DNA of 64,000 bases from an uncultured Pirellula sp. (lineage in GTDB: Bacteria; Planctomycetota; Planctomycetia; Pirellulales; Pirellulaceae), in the NCBI GenBank assembly GCA_903858115.1, contig CAIOHR010000410.1, forward strand, positions 1-64,000. The letters run 5' to 3'. Of this stretch, positions 9,042 through 16,819 are shown in pieces. The notes below the pieces were generated by a model. It ran no database searches, had not been told where the DNA came from, and saw nothing but the letters and a program-made list of their open reading frames with translations. The translations under genes were made by a program, and so were the position numbers. Within the stretch, counting starts at the first letter, position 1. Each line of letters starts with the position of its first letter.

Positions 9042-10208
9042 TTAAGCGTTCATACAAGATTCGCGACGTGAACGAACGGCGGCAGCCAGTTCGTTCATCA
9101 GGTCGACGCTCTCGTCCCAACCAAGGCATGCGTCAGTAACACTTTTGCCATACTCGAGTGTTGCGATTTTCTCGGGTGTTTGCACCAGCTTTTGGCTACC
9201 TGATTTCAAGTGGCTTTCGATCATCACACCGAAAATCGATGTGCTTCCATTAGCGATTTGTTGTGCGATGTTTTGGCAAACAAGTTTCTGGCGTTCGTGA
9301 TTCTTGTCACTATTCGCATGCGAGCAGTCGATCATCAATCGCTGAATCGCGTTCGCGGATTTCAGTTCCTCAACTGCGGCCGACACAAAAGTCGATTCAT
9401 AGTTCGGCGATTTGCCACCGCGCAGAATCAAATGACAGTCTTGGTTTCCACGAGTTTGAACCGTTGCAACTTGTCCGTTCTTGTGGATCGACAAAAAGTG
9501 GTGTGCGCGGGAGGCGGCTTGGATGGCATCGATCGCAATCTTTATATTTCCATCGGTACCATTTTTGAACCCGACTGGAGCGGACAAACCAGATGCTAAT
9601 TCTCGATGGACCTGCGACTCCGTGGTTCTCGCTCCGATAGCGCCCCAACTGATTAAATCACCGATGTATTGTGGTGAGATCACGTCCAAGAATTCGGAGG
9701 CCGACGGCATGCCGAGTCGGTTGATTTGTACCAAAAGATCGCGAGCGACGCGCAGCCCCTCGTCAATTTTGCAACTATCGTCGAGGTAGGGATCATTGAT
9801 GAGTCCCTTCCAGCCGACAGTTGTTCGCGGTTTTTCAAAATAAACTCGCATTACTATCTCGAGATCATCGGCCAGTCGTTTTCTTTCGGCAACGAGACGC
9901 GACGCGTATTCCAGTGCAGCCTTAGGGTCATGGATTGAGCATGGACCGATAACGACCAATAGCCTGTCATCTTCCCTAGCCAGCATTTGAACGATCCGTC
10001 TCCGAGTCTCTTGCACTAGTCGTTCAATGGGAGACCCAGCAATTGGGAAAAAGCGTAGCAGATGCTCGGGGGGCGGAAGAGGAACAATTTGATCGATGCG
10101 TTGATCGTCGGTTCCGGAAGTGCGATCCGCGGGGGATGGATCCAGTAGAGTCATGACTTCAGGGAGAATGGGTTGATTTCTTGCAAAACAACATCGTAGT
10201 CCATTCAC
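9042..10208 (-). CDS. 3-deoxy-7-phosphoheptulonate (DAHP) synthase, class I
   Basis: Catalyses condensation of phosphoenolpyruvate and erythrose 4-phosphate, the first step of the shikimate pathway to aromatic amino acids. The 388 residues carry class I (AroFGH-type) motifs: VVIGPCSIHDP, YFEKPRTTVGWKGLINDP, GARTTESQVHRE, FKNGTDGN, DCSHANSDKNHERQ and IESHLKSGSQ. The ATG at 10208 has AGGAG three bases upstream; a second in-frame ATG at 10154 is an alternative that would drop 18 poorly conserved residues. Feedback type (Phe, Tyr or Trp) cannot be assigned. It is divergent from the adaptor lipoprotein gene and stands alone, with no other shikimate gene nearby. Confidence 0.95.
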   Translation of the reverse strand: MNGLRCCFARNQPILPEVMTLLDPSPADRTSGTDDQRIDQIVPLPPPEHLLRFFPIAGSPIERLVQETRRRIVQMLAREDDRLLVVIGPCSIHDPKAALEYASRLVAERKRLADDLEIVMRVYFEKPRTTVGWKGLINDPYLDDSCKIDEGLRVARDLLVQINRLGMPSASEFLDVISPQYIGDLISWGAIGARTTESQVHRELASGLSAPVGFKNGTDGNIKIAIDAIQAASRAHHFLSIHKNGQVATVQTRGNQDCHLILRGGKSPNYESTFVSAAVEELKSANAIQRLMIDCSHANSDKNHERQKLVCQNIAQQIANGSTSIFGVMIESHLKSGSQKLVQTPEKIATLEYGKSVTDACLGWDESVDLMNELAAAVRSRRESCMNA

Positions 10209-10386
10209 TCCTAACCGCCTATGTGAAGTCCAAGACTCTTCACAAAATCGTCGTTTCTCTCAAAATCGCCCCCTTAACTCTTTGGAAAGGATTGGTATTT
10301 TGCTCTTTGCGTTTGCTCCCATGGGCAGATCGATCAAAATAGAAGTCTCGCGATTTAGCAGCCCCCTCGTTATCAACCCACCATTC

Positions 10387-11595
10387 ATGCGACTCATGAT
10401 TAGCTACCGATGTTTCCTCGCATTGCTGGTTGCTGCTCTTCCAGTTGGCAGTTTCACTGGCTGCGCACCCGAAAAACCAAAGATAGCAGAGGCACCGGCC
10501 GAAGTTTTTGTTCAAGCTCCCGTGTTTACGGTAGAACCTGTTCGTTGGCCCATCCTCGTTCGATGCCAAGGGGCATTGGTAGCAGACGAGTTTACGACGG
10601 TCAGTGCGAAAGTTGCGGGACGAGTTCGGTCCGTTCATTTTGAGATTGGAGACCGCGTCTCCGCGAACTCCATTCTGGTCGAGCTAGATTCTGAGGACTA
10701 TCAGCTTCAGGCCGAGCAGGCAGATGCGCAGTTGGCTCAAGCCAGGGCTTCGGTCGGTTTGAAGCCCGGGGATCCAGTCGAGAATCTGAATCCAGACAAC
10801 GCACCACCGGTACGTGAGGCTCGGGCGATTTGGGATGAGTCGACCAACGGGCTCGCCAGAATTCGGGCCCTCGTCCTTCGCGATGCGATCAGCGATAGTG
10901 ACCTTGAGATCGCAGAGTCCGCAGAGAAGGTCGCTTCGGCAAAATATGCTTCTGCGCAGAATGGAGTGCGAGAAAAGATCGCGATCATCCGTGTACAAAC
11001 CGCACTCAAGAATTTAGCCCAGCAAAGACTCGAAGAAACCAAAGTCTACACTCCAATGGACAGCCAGGTTCAGTCCAAGTTGATCTCCGTAGGCACTTAC
11101 GTGCAACCAGGACAACCCTTGCTATCGCTGCTTCGCACCAGTAAACTCCGATTTCGAAGTAGTGTTCCGGAACGATATGCTCATCAAATTCAAGTTGGAC
11201 AGAAGGTTACTTTGCAGTTTGATATGAGTGGTCAAACGAGAGAAGCAGTCGTATCGCGAATCAATGCAGAACTTGACGCAATGAATCGCTCATTGGGATT
11301 CGAAGTGGACATTGACAATACCGACGATAGCCTGAAAAGCGGCTTCTTCGGCGAAGCGACGATTGAACTGGACGCAGAAGCGAAGAGTATTGCTCTCCCG
11401 CTAGCCTCGGTTCAACGATTTGCAGGAATCGACAAGGTTTGGAAAGTTATCGATGGAAAAGTGAAAGAGCAGGTGGTGCTTGTTGGAGCAACACGCGGCT
11501 CCATGGCCGAAATTCGCAGTGGTGTGAAAGAAGGAGAAATGCTCTTTCAGGAAGCGAGCAAAGGCAAAGCGGGCTCGTTCCAGGCACCGCAATAG
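10387..11595 (+). CDS. RND-type efflux periplasmic adaptor (membrane fusion) lipoprotein
   Basis: About 402 residues from the ATG at 10387, which places a lipoprotein signal (LPVGSFTGCAPE) directly at the N-terminus; an upstream ATG at 10282 would bury it. The protein has the adaptor layout: a biotinyl-lipoyl-like half with RVRSVHFEIGDRVSANS, a helical hairpin with QADAQLAQARAS, the second lipoyl half with VYTPMDSQVQSKLI, and a beta-barrel with SVPERYAHQIQVG. Such adaptors link an inner-membrane RND or ABC exporter to an outer-membrane channel. Neither partner is beside it: the following gene is clpS on the other strand. The substrate is unknown. Confidence 0.88.
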   Translation: MRLMISYRCFLALLVAALPVGSFTGCAPEKPKIAEAPAEVFVQAPVFTVEPVRWPILVRCQGALVADEFTTVSAKVAGRVRSVHFEIGDRVSANSILVELDSEDYQLQAEQADAQLAQARASVGLKPGDPVENLNPDNAPPVREARAIWDESTNGLARIRALVLRDAISDSDLEIAESAEKVASAKYASAQNGVREKIAIIRVQTALKNLAQQRLEETKVYTPMDSQVQSKLISVGTYVQPGQPLLSLLRTSKLRFRSSVPERYAHQIQVGQKVTLQFDMSGQTREAVVSRINAELDAMNRSLGFEVDIDNTDDSLKSGFFGEATIELDAEAKSIALPLASVQRFAGIDKVWKVIDGKVKEQVVLVGATRGSMAEIRSGVKEGEMLFQEASKGKAGSFQAPQ

Positions 11596-11787
11596 TAACG
11601 CCTCGCATTAGCAACACATCTGTCGTTTCTAGGCACTTGTTCAGAAGTACTTTGGCACTGGTCATTTTACAGTCAACCAAGTCATTACAGTGAGTACGCC
11701 TGCGGCTGACTGTTAAACGATGAAACTTTCCAACCATTGCTCAACACTCGCACAAACTGCGGTGGGTATTCCCGACCGCAACTCGTC

Positions 11788-12123
11788 TTAGCTCATCGTT
11801 GGTTCGATAGTAGCGGACATGCTTCCATTGGGGGACGAACTATGTGGGTCGCTTCCAAAAGACTGAATTTGGTCTCGCTTCAATTCGGCGACTTCTTGGC
11901 TGGTGGTGTAGCATATTGCCCGACCGGTTTTATCGACCTCTTCGGCTATCTTCATCGCTTGTATAGCAGAGTGATGAAACAACTTTTGCATCATTCCGAT
12001 GACATAATCGTATGTATGCACCGGATCGTCCCAAAGGACAACGTTGTAACGAGGTGGGCGTTTCGGAATTGGTTTCTTTGCAACGGGACGAACGACTGGT
12101 TCTGCTAAAGCACTATCCGACAT
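11788..12123 (-). CDS. clpS: ATP-dependent Clp protease adaptor ClpS
   Basis: N-degron adaptor that delivers substrates to ClpAP or ClpCP. From the ATG at 12123 it is 111 residues. The conserved core starts with YNVVLWDDPVHTYDYVI and continues with HHSAIQAMKIAEEVDKTG and an ending AELKRDQIQSFG, matching the ClpS fold and its substrate-binding DD motif. A longer frame to 12147 adds only MAPHEVIK and is less likely. The N-terminal tail is proline- and lysine-rich, and the C-terminal tail after the fold is serine-rich. No Clp ATPase gene is in the window. Confidence 0.93.
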   Translation of the reverse strand: MSDSALAEPVVRPVAKKPIPKRPPRYNVVLWDDPVHTYDYVIGMMQKLFHHSAIQAMKIAEEVDKTGRAICYTTSQEVAELKRDQIQSFGSDPHSSSPNGSMSATIEPTMS

Positions 12124-12491
12124 TTTAATCACTTCATGTGGGGCCAAAAAACATCGATGTTAGGACGATTCGGCCATTATTGTACATTCGACACTGCCCT
12201 ACTTGGCAAGCACAATTCCGAAGAAAAGAACAAATGGATTTTCCGTCAGGATCGGGAGAGCCAGCAAAATCCGCAAAATCGGTAATGTCGTGGCTGTCTG
12301 TTTTGGGGACTTGCTGGTTTCTTGAATGTTTTTGGGAGACTGCTTCAAGCACGCCCAACCGTAACAATCGCCTGGGAATTATGGACATTTTTGCCATAGT
12401 GGATTGATCCGGAGATATCTTCACGGTTCGTGGCGCAAGCTGCAGGAGAGTCGAGTTCTCCGTGCCACAGCCCGTACTTTAGCATCGCTCT
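12124..12491. other. Intergenic region, no supported gene
   Basis: Stretch of 368 bases between the divergent clpS and Wzz-like genes. Overlapping open frames on both strands (89 and 96 codons) show no recognisable motif and no ribosome site, so I do not call them. Promoters for both flanking genes should lie here, but no convincing -35/-10 pair was seen. Confidence 0.5.
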
Positions 12492-14477
12492 ATGAGTGCA
12501 TTAGTTTCTAATCCTGCATTGAAAAGCATCCTCCGCGGGGTTGTCGTCTGGGCTCCGTTGTGGATTGTGTCGACGCTGGTTTTCGGTTTGATTGGCGTGG
12601 CGTATGCCTACTTTCTGAAAAGCGACACCTATCTTTCATCGCAAGCTCTTCTGGTTCGTGACGAAGCGAACGGAGCTGTCATGCGTCTCGGTCGATTTCA
12701 AAGCCAGGCGGAGATGAAGGCAGCCCAAGAAACCATCCTGGAAATGGCCAAAAGCCATCAAGTGGTTCATGATGCTCTGGCAACGGTAGGTGAGTCACCG
12801 TCGCTCTTTCGCTGGATGGATTTTAGCTGGGCTGGGATGGGAGGAGAGTTTCCCTCGAAAGAGCTGATCGAGCAAACCGCCAAGAGCGCCATTCAGGTGC
12901 ATGCCCCAAAAGGGACGGAGTTCGGCGTCACGGAGGTCATCTATTTGGATGTGAAGGCAGCTTCGCCGAAAGAGGCTGTACAACTCAATAAAGCACTGTG
13001 CGATTCTTTGGAGGCGCGACTGCAACAGGTTCGCAAAGCGAGAGCAAACGGTGTCATTGAAGAATTGAGTCACGCACGTGAGTCTGCTCAAAGGACTTTG
13101 ATGAAATGCACGAATGAACTCAACGAAATCGAAAGACAAGCGGGATCTGATCTCACGGATCTTCGAGGAATGACGGATAACCCCAGTGGCGCAAACACTT
13201 CGAGAGTCGAGTACGATCAAATCAAGAATGAGATTCGGCAAGTAGAAGCCGCAAAACAATCGCTATTGTCGGATCGAGAGCTTTTGCAAAGCGCTTCGGA
13301 AGATCCAAATGGCTTGAAGCTAGCACCGAGTGCTATTCTGAACGCACATCCTGGCCTCAAACGGATCAGTGAAGGTCTCGTCGATTTACAAATCGCAGGA
13401 GCAAACATCCTCGGCAAATTCACTCCATCTCATCCGTCTGCCGTCGCGTCTCGATCAGCACAAGATTCCATTACCAATCGCTTTCATCAGGAGTTGAAAT
13501 CCTCTTTAGCGAGCTTGAACGCAGATATCGAGCTTGCAGATCAAAAAATCGAAAGACTTGAAGCCCAGAAACGAACCGCTGAAGAAAGACTAAGCAAGCT
13601 TGCAAGTGGTCGTGCGAGCTACGCGAACCTCGCAGCCGAAGTTAAATCCCGTTCTGCAATACTGGATGCGTGCGAGAAGTCGCTTGCAGAAGCGCAGGCG
13701 GCTCGAGACGCTTCTGTTTCTACGAGTTTATTGACTCGACTTGACGCTCCAATTGTGAGCGATCGTCCCATCGGTCCAGGACGAACTACTCTCGCCGGTA
13801 TGTGTGCGATCGCTGGATTACTGATTGGTCTCGGAATTGTATTCGTCATTACTCCAATCGATTTCAATCCTTCGTACGGTAGGCACGCAGTGGATCGCGT
13901 GACTGGTCGAAGATCCGCAGACTCCATGGCGGATGGGGCGCTAGGAAATGTTGCGACAGAATGGCAAGACGCCAACGCAAAGGATGAATCTAACATCACG
14001 AACTCGAACAACCAGCCGTCGATGCCGGCCACATTGGCTCCGAGGGAAGCTTTTCCGTCAATTGCCGAGAAGCCAAAGGATGATTGGCGTGCAGAGCCCG
14101 AAGATTGTCCAACACGCAAAAGCTCGAAATCTAGCGAACCCTTGCAGGGTAACATCGCGTCAAGAAGAGCAAAAATGAATTTTGAGGCTGAGATGGAAGC
14201 GGTGGATACAATTACAGAATCAAATGAGGCAGTGCTGCCGGATGAAAGCTTGCCCATCGCAGATAGCAAATCGACCGGTAATGAAGAGGTGGACCAAGCA
14301 TTTCGCGAAATCGCCCGGCTCAAGAGTGCGAAGCCAGAGAACAGAAGTGAAGAAATCTCGGTTCAAATGAAAATCAGTGAACTGCGATCGGTGCTGTCCT
14401 CTTTGGGGCATCGAGCCGATACGGAAACGCTCCATCGCGAAGGTTGGACCAGACCGCGCCCTTCGTCCAATCCTTAA
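12492..14477 (+). CDS. Wzz/GumC-like polysaccharide chain-length or export protein
   Basis: 661 residues with the polysaccharide co-polymerase layout: N-terminal membrane helix at about 20-40, a periplasmic Wzz-type domain, a long coiled-coil stretch (about 185-420; for example ARESAQRTLMKCTNELNEIE), and a second helix at about 435-457 preceded by a proline-containing RPIGPGRTTLAG as in the family. After the second helix comes a cytoplasmic tail of about 200 acidic, low-complexity residues ending in a short helical part. There is no attached tyrosine kinase domain and no glycosyltransferase cluster nearby. The likely role is control of length or export of a surface polysaccharide; the partner is unknown. 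Confidence 0.75.
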   Translation: MSALVSNPALKSILRGVVVWAPLWIVSTLVFGLIGVAYAYFLKSDTYLSSQALLVRDEANGAVMRLGRFQSQAEMKAAQETILEMAKSHQVVHDALATVGESPSLFRWMDFSWAGMGGEFPSKELIEQTAKSAIQVHAPKGTEFGVTEVIYLDVKAASPKEAVQLNKALCDSLEARLQQVRKARANGVIEELSHARESAQRTLMKCTNELNEIERQAGSDLTDLRGMTDNPSGANTSRVEYDQIKNEIRQVEAAKQSLLSDRELLQSASEDPNGLKLAPSAILNAHPGLKRISEGLVDLQIAGANILGKFTPSHPSAVASRSAQDSITNRFHQELKSSLASLNADIELADQKIERLEAQKRTAEERLSKLASGRASYANLAAEVKSRSAILDACEKSLAEAQAARDASVSTSLLTRLDAPIVSDRPIGPGRTTLAGMCAIAGLLIGLGIVFVITPIDFNPSYGRHAVDRVTGRRSADSMADGALGNVATEWQDANAKDESNITNSNNQPSMPATLAPREAFPSIAEKPKDDWRAEPEDCPTRKSSKSSEPLQGNIASRRAKMNFEAEMEAVDTITESNEAVLPDESLPIADSKSTGNEEVDQAFREIARLKSAKPENRSEEISVQMKISELRSVLSSLGHRADTETLHREGWTRPRPSSNP

Positions 14478-14615
14478 TTCTTAATGCTTCGGCCTGGCGA
14501 AATTCCTTCGCCGATGACGTTTGCGTTGTTAAGGCCTAAATGCGAGTCGTCGTTTTTTTAGTCGGATCTGGTCCACGGTAATATGCCCTTGTGGTTATGC
14601 TAGGCGACCGAAACA

Positions 14616-15605
14616 TTACCTAGATCGCCACCATTGCTGTTTGGATATTCCTACCGACTCGGAGATGGAATCGATCTCGGCCGAAAATCGAACGGCATCC
14701 ACATAGTAACCCGCCGTTGGTATCAAGGTCTTCGTTGACTTCGACTGCCAAAACTTATTCAAGGACAACATACAAACTTCTCGCAACCATTTCGCAAGAA
14801 TGGATGCTGCTGCGGACGGTACAAGCGAATCGCCGCCGACTTGGAATTGGCAGGAAAGTGGATAACTCTTCCAGGTCGCATGATATTGGGACAACGTTTT
14901 AGATTCCGAGTCGATCGTAAACCATTCGTCGTCGAAACAGTGCATGAGGAGCGATTGATAACGGTTCCGCCCGCCGTGCTTATCGCAGTAGATTTCGATC
15001 GACTCAATTTCGTTTCCATCGATGTATTCTCGGCAGAGTTCTTTTGCCAATGCCAAGGAAGATTCGCTGAGGAGAGTCGCTTTGTTTCCAAGATTTTCCA
15101 TCTGTTGATTGAAGAATGGTTCATCGATGAGCCTCGCTTTGGCTGCCAGCAACTCGATTCCTGCGAAGGCAAGCTTCGAGTCTGCACGCTGTTGCGCATG
15201 TTGAATGGCATCGTTGTCCGCTGCCTCAAAAACGAGCAATGGTGCATCTAGATGTTCATACCACGCGACAGCCCGGGCTCGATTCCAATCCGAACTAGCC
15301 AGTTTCGATGCGTGACTCCACCAATCGTCTTGTTGGCCCCAGAGATGTTCTAGCTGCCAACGCGCACCGCTACACAGGCTTTGCCAGCCGTTCTTGCCGA
15401 CGAGTATTTTTTTTGAGTCTCCGATCGAGATCCAATCATCACTGCGACCTCTCGGAACGGGTCGCAATTCTGGCTCGAGAATTTCTGCCATCGCTGCGAT
15501 ACTGATATTGATTGGAACACGCCATACGGTTGCTCCGATGACAAGCGGTCCCATGCTTGGGCCATAACCTGCTTCGTCGATACCGAGGACCAAACGGTTC
15601 TTCAT
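14616..15605 (-). CDS. RNase HII-like protein (divergent)
   Basis: 329 residues, longer than the usual 200-260 of RNase HII. The start GIDEAGYGPSMGPLVIGA matches the RNase HII N-terminal motif with its Asp-Glu pair (D10, E11). GDSKKI, IYCDKHGGRNRY and GGDSLVPSAAASILAKW match the later motifs DSKK, the third acidic site and the KGD..SIAAASIxAK block. An intact four-acid metal site is therefore likely. The middle region (about 60-170) has insertions not seen in the standard enzyme. It may cut RNA in RNA-DNA hybrids or be a specialised paralogue. Its start overlaps the stop of the upstream phosphatase gene as ATGA, so the two are co-translated. Confidence 0.7.
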   Translation of the reverse strand: MKNRLVLGIDEAGYGPSMGPLVIGATVWRVPINISIAAMAEILEPELRPVPRGRSDDWISIGDSKKILVGKNGWQSLCSGARWQLEHLWGQQDDWWSHASKLASSDWNRARAVAWYEHLDAPLLVFEAADNDAIQHAQQRADSKLAFAGIELLAAKARLIDEPFFNQQMENLGNKATLLSESSLALAKELCREYIDGNEIESIEIYCDKHGGRNRYQSLLMHCFDDEWFTIDSESKTLSQYHATWKSYPLSCQFQVGGDSLVPSAAASILAKWLREVCMLSLNKFWQSKSTKTLIPTAGYYVDAVRFSAEIDSISESVGISKQQWWRSR

Positions 15606-16270
15606 TGTTCTGGACGACGAATCAATTTACCCGCTGGATCGCTTTGCCAAAGATTGCCCGTCTCCAATTCGAAGCCAGTGAGCCAACGACCACCGTAACA
15701 GTACGTGTCGATACAAATCAAATGAGGCACTTCAAACACACGTCCTTCTCGATCGTGGGTATGGCCAACAACGGCCCGTTTGCCGGAGAAATGTGGACCG
15801 GGAAGCTGGGACGAAATTTTTGCCCAGAGCAACATGTCGATGGGTTGTTCGTCCAAGGCCAAATCGGGAGCATAATTGGCATGCACAATGAAATGAGAAG
15901 CCGTTTCATGATAGAGCGGCATTCTTGAAATGAAATCTCGGTGGGATTTCGGGACGCAGCCTAAATCACCGATAAATCCATAGGAATCCATGGTTTCTAC
16001 CCCTCCGTAATTCAACCAGCTATAAGGCTGAACTCTCCCCTCCAGAACCTCCATCATCATCTCTTCGTGATTCCCCTTCAGAGCGATGAGATTGCAGGTC
16101 GTTTCCAGTTCGAGCAGTCGGTCCAATACACCTTTGGAATTTGGCCCACGATCGACGTAGTCCCCGACCGTAATGATGGTGTCACTCGAAGACGGGGAAA
16201 ATGCATCGACGATCGCATTCAACGCATCCAAGCAACCATGGATATCCCCAATAACGATTGTGCGGCTCAT
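15602..16270 (-). CDS. Serine/threonine-type metallophosphatase (PPP/calcineurin fold)
   Basis: 222-residue calcineurin-like phosphoesterase of the bacterial PrpA/ApaH-like group. Metal-binding motifs are in order: GDIHGCLDAL near residue 8, GDYVDRGPNS near 37, GNHEEMMME near 66, and GHTHDREG near 170. It could act on phosphoproteins or on dinucleoside polyphosphates; sequence alone does not decide. It is first in a two-gene operon with the RNase HII-like gene, joined by an ATGA overlap. It diverges from the thioesterase gene, with 74 bases between the start codons. Confidence 0.88.
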   Translation of the reverse strand: MSRTIVIGDIHGCLDALNAIVDAFSPSSSDTIITVGDYVDRGPNSKGVLDRLLELETTCNLIALKGNHEEMMMEVLEGRVQPYSWLNYGGVETMDSYGFIGDLGCVPKSHRDFISRMPLYHETASHFIVHANYAPDLALDEQPIDMLLWAKISSQLPGPHFSGKRAVVGHTHDREGRVFEVPHLICIDTYCYGGRWLTGFELETGNLWQSDPAGKLIRRPEQ

Positions 16271-16344
16271 TTTGATAAACTATCGTGCTCCATGGCAGGG
16301 AGAAATACTCCCTTAAAGCATATTTACAAACATACCAAAAGAAC

Positions 16345-16815
16345 ATGCCAAATACCGTGCCGACTCCGACGAGCGTAGAGACCTCTCAACACTCCCTCAA
16401 GATTCGCATACGATATTGCGAGATCGATGGGCAGGGACGAGTTCATAATTCGCAGTATCTTAACTACTTTGAACAAGGCCGTGTCGAGATGCTTCGCAGC
16501 TTTGGCATATCCTACAAAGAGCTAGAAAAAACGGGGCTCATGCTCGTGGTGAAAACGATGCATGTAGATTTCCATTCCCCAGCGGAGTTCGACGAGGAAC
16601 TCGAGCTGATTACGACATTACACCATTGTTACGGTGCGAGAATTCACCACGGATACCGGCTCTTGCGAACGGTTTCCGAACACGAGGCGGACACCAAGAT
16701 TTCCTTGGTGGTGACAGGGCATAGCAGTATCGCATGTGTCGACCGAACGGGGCGCGTAAGACGGCTACCAAGAGAATTGCAATTGTTCCGAGACGAAGCA
16801 ACGGGAGAGGTCTGA
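16345..16815 (+). CDS. Acyl-CoA thioesterase, YbgC/4-hydroxybenzoyl-CoA thioesterase family
   Basis: Hot-dog fold protein of 156 residues from the ATG at 16345. The family signature IRYCEIDGQGRVHNSQYLNYFEQ is recognisable, in which the acidic residue in the YCEIDGQG segment takes the place of the catalytic Asp. FGISYKELEK and HVDFHSPAEFDEELEL follow, as in YbgC-type thioesterases. A longer frame beginning at 16285 adds 20 unlikely residues. The usual tol-pal neighbours of ybgC are absent. It ends 4 bases before the DUF1684-hydrolase gene, so the two probably share a transcript. Confidence 0.85.
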   Translation: MPNTVPTPTSVETSQHSLKIRIRYCEIDGQGRVHNSQYLNYFEQGRVEMLRSFGISYKELEKTGLMLVVKTMHVDFHSPAEFDEELELITTLHHCYGARIHHGYRLLRTVSEHEADTKISLVVTGHSSIACVDRTGRVRRLPRELQLFRDEATGEV

Positions 16816-16819
16816 AACC

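Noticed and set aside
8900..9139. Plus-strand open frame of 79 codons
   Set aside because: It overlaps the end of the DAHP synthase gene on the other strand and has no motif or ribosome site.
12134..12424. Open frames on both strands between clpS and the Wzz-like gene
   Set aside because: Two overlapping frames without motifs or ribosome sites; composition looks random.
13619..14323. Minus-strand open frame of 234 codons
   Set aside because: Antisense to the Wzz-like gene; Ser/Ala-rich product arising from the codon bias of the real gene.
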